This document shows positions 1 through 7,304 of a DNA stretch of 11,435 bases, in pieces. The notes beneath the pieces are model-generated. The model was not told the origin of the DNA and did not search any database. It saw nothing but the letters and a program-made list of their open reading frames with translations. This stretch comes from a bacterium (lineage in GTDB: Bacteria; Electryoneota; RPQS01). The DNA lies in NCBI GenBank assembly GCA_018814465.1, contig JAHIZR010000497.1, positions 1 through 11,435 of the forward strand, read 5' to 3'. A program made the translations under genes and the position numbers. Position 1 is the first letter of the stretch. Every line of letters begins with the position of its first letter.

Positions 1-1
1 C

Positions 2-1360
2 GCTGATTTCAGCATGCTGCACCCTGAAATCGAACTCTCAACGGATCACATTGAAGTTGATCTGCCGGGCGATCCTTTCGAAGCATCCTTCTCAATTGAT
101 AATGACGGCAACGGTCCTTTGGATTATCAGATATCCGTCGCTTACAGCCTCGAAGGAACGGAAACCGCGGACTGGCAAACCATCACCGAGTATGATCTCT
201 TCCAGCCCACCGATCACATTCAGATTCATGGCTGCGAACTGCTGAATGATGTTTGGTACGCTTCAGCTACGCGCAATACCATCAGTGGTCAGAATCACAT
301 CTTTAAATTCAACCGTGATGGTGATTACATCGGAACCTTCGATCAGCCTTGGACAGCCTCGGATTTTGGATTTCAGGATTTGGCGACTGATGGCATCTAT
401 GTCTATGGTTCAGGTGGTCCTGATATCGTCGGTTTCGATGCGGAAGGCGTTGTGCGCCGGACGATCACTGGCGCAACCCATGTGAGTCCGAAAAGTTCGA
501 TTGCCTACGATCCTGCCGCGGATCATTTTTGGATAGCCGATTTCAGCGAAGACATCTACGAGTTGGACAGGAACGGCACTATCTTGCATCAATTTCAAGC
601 TCCCGATTACATTCGCGGATTATCTTGGTTCCCCGATGATCCATACGGCTACAAGCTTTATATCACTCATCTCGAAACAGCCACGAGCGGTGCGCAAGTT
701 TCCCGCATGCATCCGGTAACAGGAGATTTCGACTTCGTTCGCTCGCTGGAAACTGAAGCCGGCGAACGGGCCGCCGGCAGTACGATCACCGGCGACTGGA
801 ACAGCGCTTTGTATGTCTATGCCGGTGTGATGCGTACGACAACCGGAGCCTATCTTGACATTCGCCAACTGGATTTCCGTGACGACTGGTTCAGTATTTC
901 GCCGATGATGGCCTCCGTCAATCCGAGCAGCAGCCGCGACGTCACAATCTTCTTCGAGAACAATGTGGATCGCCTGCGTGACGGTTCCTACGATCTGAAC
1001 ATCTACCTGCATAACAATTCGCTTCAGTCTTCCGTGCTGTTGCCGGTTCACCTGTCCACGACTCTGGATATTCCCGAAGCTCCGGTAACAGAGCCGCTTG
1101 AATACGCATTAGCGCAGAACTACCCCAATCCCTTCAATAGTTCGACATCCTTTGACTTTGAACTGAAGCAGCCCGGACTGACTAAACTGACCATCTACAA
1201 TCTGCTCGGTCAGGAAGTCGCTCTCGTAATGAATGATTTCAAAAGTGCGGGTCGTCATCATGTGACTTTCGATATGGATAACGCCGCCAGCGGAGTTTAT
1301 CTCTATCGCTTGGAAAGCGGCGACTTCAATCAGACCAGAAAAATGATCCTCCTGAAGTAA
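2..1360 (+). CDS. T9SS-sorted exported protein, 5'-truncated by the window
   Basis: The reading frame is open to the left edge, so the true start lies outside; the first in-window ATG is at 14 and residues are numbered from it. Residues 5-45 form an Ig-like beta stretch. Residues 50-290 look like irregular propeller blades, with repeated short strands such as HIFKFNRDGDYIGTF, DIVGFDAEG and DIYELDRNGTIL. Residues 291-350 form a second Ig-like module (DWFSISP...NPSSSRDVTIFFE...GSYDLNIYL). Residues 365-448 match the type IX secretion type A sorting domain: QNYPNPFN, then IYNLLGQEV, GVYLYRL and a basic end RKMILLK. In known systems this domain directs periplasmic cargo through the T9SS and is then cleaved, leaving a surface-bound or released protein. 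Cargo function cannot be told; no catalytic motif is visible. The sorting domain is near certain; the propeller assignment is inference. Confidence 0.88.
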   Translation, partial: ADFSMLHPEIELSTDHIEVDLPGDPFEASFSIDNDGNGPLDYQISVAYSLEGTETADWQTITEYDLFQPTDHIQIHGCELLNDVWYASATRNTISGQNHIFKFNRDGDYIGTFDQPWTASDFGFQDLATDGIYVYGSGGPDIVGFDAEGVVRRTITGATHVSPKSSIAYDPAADHFWIADFSEDIYELDRNGTILHQFQAPDYIRGLSWFPDDPYGYKLYITHLETATSGAQVSRMHPVTGDFDFVRSLETEAGERAAGSTITGDWNSALYVYAGVMRTTTGAYLDIRQLDFRDDWFSISPMMASVNPSSSRDVTIFFENNVDRLRDGSYDLNIYLHNNSLQSSVLLPVHLSTTLDIPEAPVTEPLEYALAQNYPNPFNSSTSFDFELKQPGLTKLTIYNLLGQEVALVMNDFKSAGRHHVTFDMDNAASGVYLYRLESGDFNQTRKMILLK

Positions 1361-1383
1361 GATTTATCACGTAAATTATACTT

Positions 1384-1407
1384 GGCAACACGCTCCCGCG
1401 TGTTGCC
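1384..1407. other. perfect 10-bp hairpin after the T9SS gene
   Basis: GGCAACACGC (1384-1393) and GCGTGTTGCC (1398-1407) are exact inverted copies around a 4-nt loop. It begins 23 bases after the stop codon of the T9SS cargo gene. No T-run follows on either strand, so it may be an RNA 3'-end stabiliser or an imperfect terminator rather than a canonical intrinsic terminator. Confidence 0.6.
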
Positions 1408-1422
1408 TTCCGAACAACAAGA

Positions 1423-1460
1423 AAGCGCGAGCCATACACTGACTCGCGCTTCTTCTTCAT
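1423..1460. terminator. probable bidirectional terminator between convergent genes
   Basis: AAGCGCGAG (1423-1431) pairs with CTCGCGCTT (1443-1451) across an 11-nt loop. On the plus strand the stem is followed by a T-rich stretch (cttcttcattaatt). On the minus strand it is followed by tcttgttgttc. It lies between the plus-strand T9SS gene and the minus-strand housekeeping cluster, where a shared terminator is expected. The T tracts are interrupted, so strength is uncertain. Confidence 0.6.
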
Positions 1461-1489
1461 TAATTAAGAACCTTTTACTTGTTCCCCAG

Positions 1490-1544
1490 AACTGTCATTC
1501 TGGACACCCACTGTAGTCTGCGGAAGTGGGGCGTCCAGAATCTC
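1490..1544. repeat. interspersed palindromic repeat, copy 1
   Basis: The arms ATTCTGGACACCCACT (1497-1512) and AGTGGGGCGTCCAGAAT (1525-1541) are inverted near-copies with a 12-nt loop. A closely similar element with the same flanks (AACTG before, GAATCTC after) lies at 5374-5429. It sits just past the 3' end of the minus-strand gene cluster. It resembles small non-autonomous REP/MITE-like intergenic elements; no ORF is associated with it. Confidence 0.8.
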
Positions 1545-1571
1545 ATCTTTTCGTCATTATCAACACGCCTT

Positions 1572-2258
1572 CTAATTCCGCCCTCTCAATATCAGTAATC
1601 TTACCAACTGCAGCAAGGCCATCGCCGCCGCCGCAACATAAGTCCATGCCGCCGCATCCAGCACTTTTTTTGCACCGGCTACTTCATCGGGAGCCAGCAG
1701 TGAACCGTTTCCCAAAATCTTTATTGCTCTTGCCGAAGCATCGAACTCTACGGGTAAAGTAACCAGATGAAACAGCACCGCGCCGACAAAGAAAATGATT
1801 CCAATGTCCATCAGCCAACTGAATGCCGGGAAAATCAGTCCGACAAAGAACAACGGAAACGCCGCCGATGAACCAATATTCGCCACCGGTACCAGCGTCG
1901 CGCGAATCGTCATCGGCGAATAGCCCGCTTGATGCTGGAGCGCGTGTCCCGTTTCGTGCGCCGCCACTGCTAATGCGGCTAAGCTGTTTGATCCATAGAT
2001 GCCTTCCGACAGCCGAATCTTGCGCTGTTTCGGATGATAGTGATCCGTCAACTGCCCCGCGATTGGTTCGACTTCAATATCGTTCAATCCGTTGCTGTCC
2101 AGAATCCGGCGCGCCACATCTCGCCCGGTCAAGTGTAAACGGGCTGGCACTTGACTGTAGCGAGCATAAGTACCCTTGACCTTTGACTGCGCCCACATCG
2201 CAAAAGCAAAAGCAGGCAGTATCAGAATAAATGTCCAGTCAAAAAAGAATGGAAACAT
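1572..2258 (-). CDS. yugP: YugP-family membrane zinc metallopeptidase
   Basis: A 228-residue protein of the usual size for the YugP (Zn_peptidase_2) family. An N-terminal membrane segment covers residues 7-22. The zinc-binding HEXXH appears as AAHETGHALQH (HETGH at 101-105). Two hydrophobic segments follow at about 122-166, and the family signature LPVEFDASARA at about 168-178 supplies the likely third ligand and the membrane-flank motif; a last hydrophobic stretch lies at 204-223. The role in the cell is not established for most members; it is probably a membrane-bound peptidase facing the cytoplasm or the membrane interface. I chose ATG at 2258 over the TTG one codon upstream because a GGAG lies 7 nt before the ATG. 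It is the last gene of the minus-strand cluster, 15 nt after the fmt stop, so it is probably co-transcribed. The family call is strong; the substrate is unknown. Confidence 0.9.
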   Translation of the reverse strand: MFPFFFDWTFILILPAFAFAMWAQSKVKGTYARYSQVPARLHLTGRDVARRILDSNGLNDIEVEPIAGQLTDHYHPKQRKIRLSEGIYGSNSLAALAVAAHETGHALQHQAGYSPMTIRATLVPVANIGSSAAFPLFFVGLIFPAFSWLMDIGIIFFVGAVLFHLVTLPVEFDASARAIKILGNGSLLAPDEVAGAKKVLDAAAWTYVAAAAMALLQLVRLLILRGRN

Positions 2259-2273
2259 CAATAAACTCCATGA

Positions 2274-3197
2274 CTATAAATCGAAAAACTCCGGCAGATC
2301 GCGTGCTCCGCGCAAAAAAGCGGCGGCATCCATTTCCTTCTTGCCCGCCGGCTTCACCCGTATTAACCTCAAATCCCCGTTTCCTGTTCCCACAGACAGA
2401 GTTTCCTTCGATCCGTTTAACTGTCGCGGCTTCAGTGTCTTTGTGTCTATAATTAATGATTTTAGAATCTTGAAGGCTACCCCGGATAATCTTGTCGCAG
2501 CCCCCGGAGTCGGACTGAATGCGCGAATCTGATGATGGATTTCCTCCGCGCTCTTGGACCAGTCAATCAAGTAGTCGTTCGGCTCAAGCTTCCGCGCCGA
2601 AGTCGCAAGTGATTCATCCTGCTCGATTGGTCGAATGACTTCACCGCGTTCCAGCCTGTCCAGTACATCCACAATCAGTTCCGCTCCCCGTTTCGCGAAT
2701 CGGTCATGCAAATCTCCGTAACAATCCTCATCATTCACTGCCGCGCGTTCCTGCATCAATATTCCGCCCCCGTCGATCTGCTCGGTGAGTTGGATAATCG
2801 TGATGCCTGTTTCCGTTTCACCTCGCAGCAGCGTCCATTGAATCGGCGCCGGACCGCGTCCTTTCGGAAGCAGGGAAGGATGGATATTCAGTGACCCGAA
2901 ACGGGGAATGGAGAACAATTCGCGCGGTAGAATCCGAAACGCCACCACCACAAAGACATCCGGCTGCAGGCTGCGCATCTCCTTAAGGAATTCCGCATCC
3001 TTGAGTGAACGTGGTTGGAACACTCGCAAACCGAATTCCTGCGCGGTTGCCTTTACCGGGAGGGAAGCCAGTTTGCGTCCGCGTCCCCTTGGTTTGTCCG
3101 GACTGCATACGACTCCTGCAATCTCGTGCGTGCTTTCCTGTATCGCCTGCAGTGCAGGCACGGAAAAATCCGGATTGCCCATGAAAACAACGCGCAT
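2274..3197 (-). CDS. fmt: methionyl-tRNA formyltransferase
   Basis: Fmt transfers a formyl group from 10-formyl-tetrahydrofolate to Met-tRNAfMet, making the initiator tRNA. The sequence begins MRVVFMGNPDFSVPAL, carries the SPDKPRGRGRK substrate region at 32-42, and has the catalytic trio N104, H106 (NIHPSLLP) and D142 (QIDGGG). The C-terminal OB-fold-like domain covers roughly 205-307. The length of 307 residues is normal. The frame extends 15 codons further upstream into def, but the family always begins at MRVVFMG, so ATG at 3197 is taken. A purine-rich AGAGATC precedes it. It starts 16 nt after the def stop; the def-fmt pair is a common operon because the two enzymes add and remove the same formyl group. 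One oddity is the loop IDGGG where most homologues have LDTG. Assignment is very secure. Confidence 0.97.
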   Translation of the reverse strand: MRVVFMGNPDFSVPALQAIQESTHEIAGVVCSPDKPRGRGRKLASLPVKATAQEFGLRVFQPRSLKDAEFLKEMRSLQPDVFVVVAFRILPRELFSIPRFGSLNIHPSLLPKGRGPAPIQWTLLRGETETGITIIQLTEQIDGGGILMQERAAVNDEDCYGDLHDRFAKRGAELIVDVLDRLERGEVIRPIEQDESLATSARKLEPNDYLIDWSKSAEEIHHQIRAFSPTPGAATRLSGVAFKILKSLIIDTKTLKPRQLNGSKETLSVGTGNGDLRLIRVKPAGKKEMDAAAFLRGARDLPEFFDL

Positions 3198-3213
3198 AAA
3201 AAAGATCTCTGAT

Positions 3214-3792
3214 TTAGGCTTGTTTGCTGTTCTCGCGGGCAAGCTCCTTCAGCTTGCCGTTATGCCGCAGGCGGCGAACGGGAGACAAATGATCGACGAA
3301 CAGAATGCCGTTGGTATGATCAATCTCATGCTGTAAAACGCGCGCCAATAATCCATCCGCCTCGATCGTCTGCTCTTTGCCGTCCAGATCCTGATAGCGC
3401 ATTTTGATGAATTCCGGTCTTGATACTGTCTCCCGTACATCCGGAATCGAAAGACAGCCTTCCTCGAAATCCCACATTCCCGAAGATTCGATAATCTCCG
3501 GATTCGCCACAGCGAGTGTATAGAGTTCATCCGAGTCCTCCTGCGGAATACCGATTACCAGAAAACGAATCGGACGGTCTACTTGCGGTGCCGCCAGACC
3601 GACGCCTTCATTTTCGATCATGGTCGCCAGCATTTCCTTGGCAAACTGCTTCAGCGGCTTACCGAATTCCGTTACGTCGCCGCAGCGCACTCGCAGTGTC
3701 GAATGTCCATAGGTGATAATCTCATGCAGCTTGACATCTGCTTCCGTTGGCTTTCCGGACGGCTCGTGTTCTCGCAAAATGTTAGTCGCCAT
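3214..3792 (-). CDS. def: peptide deformylase
   Basis: Removes the N-formyl group from nascent proteins at the ribosome exit, using a metal ion (Fe2+ in most). All three family motifs are present: GVGLAAPQ at 63-70, EGCLS at 111-115 with the metal ligand C113, and HEIDH at 155-159 with two histidine ligands and the catalytic glutamate. The 192-residue length includes about 20 extra residues before the usual start of the fold (KLHEIITYGHSTLRVRC). No in-frame start codon near residue 20 offers a shorter version, so ATG at 3792 stands, with AAAAGG about 8 nt upstream. It lies 15 nt after yajC and 16 nt before fmt, consistent with one transcript. Assignment is very secure. Confidence 0.97.
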   Translation of the reverse strand: MATNILREHEPSGKPTEADVKLHEIITYGHSTLRVRCGDVTEFGKPLKQFAKEMLATMIENEGVGLAAPQVDRPIRFLVIGIPQEDSDELYTLAVANPEIIESSGMWDFEEGCLSIPDVRETVSRPEFIKMRYQDLDGKEQTIEADGLLARVLQHEIDHTNGILFVDHLSPVRRLRHNGKLKELARENSKQA

Positions 3793-3807
3793 AATGCTGC
3801 CTTTTAG

Positions 3808-4155
3808 TTAGGAGGTCGGGGTCATCGGCTGGTTCTCGACCCTTGCAATCGCGCCGCGGTCGATCTTTATCTTAATGTCGCCTGTGATTTTCAGCCAAAG
3901 TGTCTGACCCTTCTCGTCAACTCCGGCCACGGTTCCATAGATCCCGCCGCTGGTGACGACCTCGTCACCGCTCTTCAAGGCGGAAACCATTGCCTGATGT
4001 TCCTTCTGACGCTTCCTCTGCGGGCGGATCATCAAAAAATACATCACAACCACGATCAAAACAAGCGGCATCATTCCTAACCAGCTCGATTGCTGGCCTT
4101 GTGCCTGAGCTAACGTCATCGGAATCGAAGTAAAAAGTGTGGATAGGCTGAGCAT
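3808..4155 (-). CDS. yajC: YajC, Sec translocase accessory subunit
   Basis: YajC is a small inner-membrane partner of SecDF and the SecYEG channel. The 115-residue sequence has a single membrane helix at about 28-43, followed at once by the family hallmark YFLMIRPQRKRQKEH. A small beta-rich cytoplasmic domain follows, with the typical GDEVVTSGGIYGTV at 63-76. A short N-terminal extension with a hydrophobic stretch (1-18) precedes the helix. The ATG directly touches the tgt stop codon (TAAATG), and its Shine-Dalgarno GGAGGA lies inside the last codons of tgt, so the two are translationally linked. The tgt-yajC neighbourhood is widely conserved, usually with secD and secF after it; here def follows instead. 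Confidence 0.96.
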   Translation of the reverse strand: MLSLSTLFTSIPMTLAQAQGQQSSWLGMMPLVLIVVVMYFLMIRPQRKRQKEHQAMVSALKSGDEVVTSGGIYGTVAGVDEKGQTLWLKITGDIKIKIDRGAIARVENQPMTPTS

Positions 4156-5325
4156 TTATCCTCCAGTATCGGCTTGTAGTTCTGTTAGTCTTGTTATAGT
4201 TGATTTCGACCATTCGGAATAATCGCCGGCGCTGATATGCGCGCGAATTTCCTTCATGAGTCGTTGATAGAAATATACGTTATGCAGGGAAACGAGTCGC
4301 AATCCCAGAATCTCATCTGAAACAAGCAAATGTCTTAAATAAGCCCGGTCAAAATGACGGCAGGTATAACAGCCGCAATCCTCGTCTATCGGAAAGAAGT
4401 TTTCCTTTTCGCGCGCCGCCCGCACCACGATGCGCCCATCCCAGGTGAAAGCCCAGCCGTTGCGGCCGTTTCGTGTCGGCAGGACACAATCGAAAAAATC
4501 CACGCCGCAAGCGACGGAGTAGATTAAGTCCTCTGGATATCCGACTCCCATCAAGTAGCGCGGTTTTTCTTCCGGCAGCAAGCCTGCGGACAGCTCGACC
4601 ATCTCTCGAAAAACGGTCTTTGGTTCGCCGACCGCCAGTCCGCCGATGGCATATCCCGGGAAATTCAGATCCACCAAGGACGCCGCGGATTCCTTGCGCA
4701 GCTCCTCATAGACCGATCCCTGCATGATCGCCCACAGATTTTGCCGGTGGCCATAGTATTCAGGTAGTTCATCTAAGAATATCTGCGCCGTCTCCGCCCA
4801 TCGTGTCGTCATCTTGTTCCAGTCTCGCGCCTGCTGCTCGGCGCAAGGGTAGGGGGGGCACAGATCCAGCACCATCATCATATCGCTCCCGATAGCCCGC
4901 TGAATCTCCACGACTTTCATCGGTGAAAAGAAATGATAGCTCCCGTCCAGATGTGACTGAAACTTCACTCCGTCGTCCTGCACCTTGCGGATTTCCGCCA
5001 GCGAGAAAACCTGATAGCCCCCGGAGTCGGTCAAAATCGGCCGCGACCAGTTCATGAATTTGTGCAGTCCTCCCGCTTTCTGCAAAATATCCAATCCCGG
5101 TCTCAAATACAAATGATAGCTGTTTGCCAGAATAGCCTGCACGGAAGCGTCAACTAACTCATGAGGAGACAATGTCTTAACAGTTCCCACGGTTCCTACA
5201 GGGAAGAAGCATGGCGTCTCAATTGTACCATGATCCGTTTCCAGAGTTCCCCGCCGCGCGCGGCTACCCGACTTATCCTGATCGACAATCTTGAATAGAT
5301 GCGCTCGCTGGCGTGCAGCTTCCAT
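4156..5325 (-). CDS. tgt: queuine/preQ1 tRNA-guanine transglycosylase
   Basis: Tgt exchanges guanine-34 of tRNAs for Asp, Asn, His and Tyr with preQ1 on the way to queuosine. Visible are PVGTVGTVKTL at 42-52, LTDSGGYQVFSL at 98-109 (base-recognition D100 and S101), D154 and C156 in VLDLCPPYP, Q202, GGLAVGEP at 228-235, the nucleophile D279 in GVDFFDCVLPTR, and the zinc site C317, C319, C322, H348. The 389-residue length is normal. Unusual details are Leu155 where the family has Glu (DEC), RNGRNG in place of RNARNG, and WAFTW just after it; the key catalytic residues are kept, so activity is expected. No strong Shine-Dalgarno precedes the ATG. A 201-bp gap with a palindromic repeat separates it from the gene upstream, so it may have its own promoter, although I found no convincing one. 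Confidence 0.96.
   Translation of the reverse strand: MEAARQRAHLFKIVDQDKSGSRARRGTLETDHGTIETPCFFPVGTVGTVKTLSPHELVDASVQAILANSYHLYLRPGLDILQKAGGLHKFMNWSRPILTDSGGYQVFSLAEIRKVQDDGVKFQSHLDGSYHFFSPMKVVEIQRAIGSDMMMVLDLCPPYPCAEQQARDWNKMTTRWAETAQIFLDELPEYYGHRQNLWAIMQGSVYEELRKESAASLVDLNFPGYAIGGLAVGEPKTVFREMVELSAGLLPEEKPRYLMGVGYPEDLIYSVACGVDFFDCVLPTRNGRNGWAFTWDGRIVVRAAREKENFFPIDEDCGCYTCRHFDRAYLRHLLVSDEILGLRLVSLHNVYFYQRLMKEIRAHISAGDYSEWSKSTITRLTELQADTGG
4159..4164 (-). promoter_or_regulatory. ribosome binding site of yajC inside tgt
   Basis: The minus strand reads GGAGGA, then TAA (stop of tgt), then ATG (start of yajC). The two glycine codons ending Tgt therefore double as the Shine-Dalgarno of yajC, which favours coupled translation. 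Confidence 0.85.
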
Positions 5326-5373
5326 ATAATCAAATTCTGTTAAAAGTAATTATTGAAAGTGCAGAATATAATA

Positions 5374-5429
5374 AACTGGTATTCTGGACACTCACTGTAG
5401 TCGTCACGAAGTGAGGCGTCCGGAATCTC
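5374..5429. repeat. interspersed palindromic repeat, copy 2
   Basis: The arms ATTCTGGACACTCACT (5381-5396) and AGTGAGGCGTCCGGAAT (5410-5426) surround a 13-nt loop. It aligns with the element at 1490-1544 over its whole length, in the same orientation. A C-to-T change in the left arm is matched by G-to-A in the right arm, which keeps the pairing. It lies in the gap between the CDF gene and tgt. No gene is seen in the rest of this gap (5326-5526). Confidence 0.8.
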
Positions 5430-5526
5430 GACCTGCGAGCGATTCTGCCGAGTCGGGTAAACAGCGGGCAAGTTCAACATAGTAATAAAACCGCGAAATA
5501 CACGCAATCCGGCCGGTCTCCTTTGA

Positions 5527-6420
5527 CTATGCATCGCTTCGCTTCGGTTCCGGATGCGTCGCGATGTGCATGGTTGGATAGAGTGCATGCACGGAGCGCT
5601 CGATTTCATCAAGGATATCATGCACTCTGACCAGATCGAGCTTGGCGTCCATCTCGACGTGCATCTCCATGAACATCTGCGATCCGGCGCAGCGGATTCG
5701 AATCGCATGAATCCCGATTACACCGTCAACGCTCGATACGGTCTCTTCAACCTTTTCCGTGACTCCGGCAGGCGCGCGGTCCGTAAGCGAGGAAACCACG
5801 TCCTTACTCAGATTATATGCGAGCATAAGGATGATACCCGCCACGAACAGCGCGGCAAAAATGTCGGCTTTCGGATAGCCCATCGTGGTTGCCACCAATC
5901 CGATGATGACGGCAATCGAATCAAGAAAGTCGGTCATGAAGTGCAGCGAGCTTGCTTCGAGTGCTTCACTGCCTGTCTGCTTCGCCGCCTTCTTCATCGA
6001 AAACGCTCGCCACCCTTCGATGCACAATGATCCGCACATGACTGCGATTGCCGGCCAGCCGATGCGCAAATCGACGGTCTCTGCCATGAATCGGATGACG
6101 GCGTTATAGAGAATCAGTGAGGCGAATCCGAGCAGCAGGAAAATCTCAAACAGAGCCGCCACACTTTCAATCTTCGCGTGACCATACTGATGATCGAGAT
6201 CCGGCGGTTTCGATGCATGACGAATGGCAATAAAGGCCACCAACACTGCGATTCCGTCAACTGCCGAATGCCCCGATTCCGCATACATCGCCAACGAATT
6301 AGTGAGATACGCTGTAATGAACTTAACAATCGCAATAACTACCGCCGCGATGACAGAGATCATCGCGATGCGCATCCGTTTCCGATAGTTCTCTGAAGAC
6401 ACAAAGCCCTTGGTTGTCAT
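5527..6420 (-). CDS. cation diffusion facilitator family transporter
   Basis: CDF proteins export divalent metals such as Zn2+, Fe2+, Mn2+ or Co2+ by proton antiport, as dimers in the inner membrane. The 297-residue sequence has six hydrophobic helices between about 18 and 205. The metal site residues are H51 and D55 in helix 2 (YAESGHSAVDG) and H160 and D164 in helix 5 (SSLHFMTDFLDS). The DHQYGHAKIESVAALFE loop at 76-92 is typical. The cytoplasmic ferredoxin-like domain runs from about 212 to 290 and ends with histidines (HIATHPEP). Where many members have Asp four residues before the helix 2 motif core, this one has Glu48. The metal cannot be assigned safely. Its ATG overlaps the prmC stop (ATGA), so it is probably co-transcribed, an unusual partner in a translation-factor cluster. 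Confidence 0.93.
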   Translation of the reverse strand: MTTKGFVSSENYRKRMRIAMISVIAAVVIAIVKFITAYLTNSLAMYAESGHSAVDGIAVLVAFIAIRHASKPPDLDHQYGHAKIESVAALFEIFLLLGFASLILYNAVIRFMAETVDLRIGWPAIAVMCGSLCIEGWRAFSMKKAAKQTGSEALEASSLHFMTDFLDSIAVIIGLVATTMGYPKADIFAALFVAGIILMLAYNLSKDVVSSLTDRAPAGVTEKVEETVSSVDGVIGIHAIRIRCAGSQMFMEMHVEMDAKLDLVRVHDILDEIERSVHALYPTMHIATHPEPKRSDA

Positions 6421-7304
6421 TCGGACTGCCTCAGCGCGATCAGCATGCGCTCAACACCATTCAAATCCTGTTCGACGGATGCTTTCATTCCATGCTCAAC
6501 CATCAGCGTTGAAACTGCTTCCGCTTGACCACTGCCCAGCTCAAGTGCGGCAAAACCATTATCAATCAGCAGGGTAGGCAATATCCGCGCAATCCTTCGA
6601 TAGAACTTCAGCCCGTTCTCGCCGCCAATCAAAGCCTCTGGATTCTCGAAATGCCTGATTTCCGGGGCCAAAGAATCGAATTCAGAGACTCGCACATAAG
6701 GCGGATTTGAGACAACGACATTATAAGGCGGCGAAAGGCGTTCAATGAAGTTCTCTTCGAGCATGTCACTCTGTATCGGATTCAGCCGCGCATCGACGCC
6801 GTTCAGTTTTGCATTTTTTTCGGTTGTTTCAATCGCCAATGGATCGATGTCAACCGCATCCACACTTGCGGTTGGAAGGGCGGATGCTAAAGCGATCCCC
6901 AGACACCCGGTGCCGCACCCCAAATCCAGTATTCTGATAGTCTCTTCATCCCCGAATCTTTCCTGCGATAATTTCACGACTTGAGCGGCTAACAACTCTG
7001 TTTCAGGACGGGGCACAAGTAATCCTCGCGGTGTCAACAGACGGCAGCCCAGAAACTCAACTTCGCCCAGGATTTGCTGCAAAGGCTCGCGATTTATCCT
7101 ACGTTTAACCATCTCCCGAAAACGATTAATCTCATGTTGACGTAACGGACGATCATGCTGCAGATAGAGTTCGATCCTCGGCATCGCCAGCGCTTTCCCT
7201 AACAAAGCTTCCGCGTTCCGTCGCGGATATTCGATCTCTTTCTCGGCAAGAAAATCTGACGCTGTCGTCAACAGGTCGATTAATTTCCAGGACTCCTTGT
7301 TCAA
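6417..7304 (-). CDS. prmC: release factor glutamine methyltransferase
   Basis: PrmC (HemK) methylates the glutamine of the GGQ motif in RF1 and RF2 using S-adenosylmethionine. The N-terminal helical RF-binding domain covers about 1-90, followed by VPRPETE at 97-103, the SAM motif DLGCGTGCLGIALA at 127-140, and the catalytic NPPY at 200-203. The length of 295 residues is normal. The start appears to be TTG at 7304 in a TTGA overlap with the prfA stop; no ATG lies nearby in frame and the N-terminus fits the family, so coupled translation from prfA is likely. It directly follows its substrate gene prfA, the classical arrangement. It ends in an ATGA overlap with the CDF gene. Confidence 0.96.
   Translation of the reverse strand: MNKESWKLIDLLTTASDFLAEKEIEYPRRNAEALLGKALAMPRIELYLQHDRPLRQHEINRFREMVKRRINREPLQQILGEVEFLGCRLLTPRGLLVPRPETELLAAQVVKLSQERFGDEETIRILDLGCGTGCLGIALASALPTASVDAVDIDPLAIETTEKNAKLNGVDARLNPIQSDMLEENFIERLSPPYNVVVSNPPYVRVSEFDSLAPEIRHFENPEALIGGENGLKFYRRIARILPTLLIDNGFAALELGSGQAEAVSTLMVEHGMKASVEQDLNGVERMLIALRQSE

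Noticed and set aside
620..1051. 143-codon minus-strand ORF
   Set aside because: It is antisense to the clearly coding T9SS cargo gene, with no recognisable domain.
3198..3242. Longer fmt start 15 codons upstream
   Set aside because: The extra residues overlap def and do not resemble Fmt N-termini; the family begins at MRVVFMG.
5326..5373. Leftward promoter for tgt
   Set aside because: TATATT-like boxes exist on the minus strand, but no paired -35 box at proper spacing was found, so none is annotated.
5340..5708. 122-codon minus-strand ORF
   Set aside because: It overlaps the CDF gene in another frame and the palindromic repeat; composition is arginine/serine-rich as in frame shadows.
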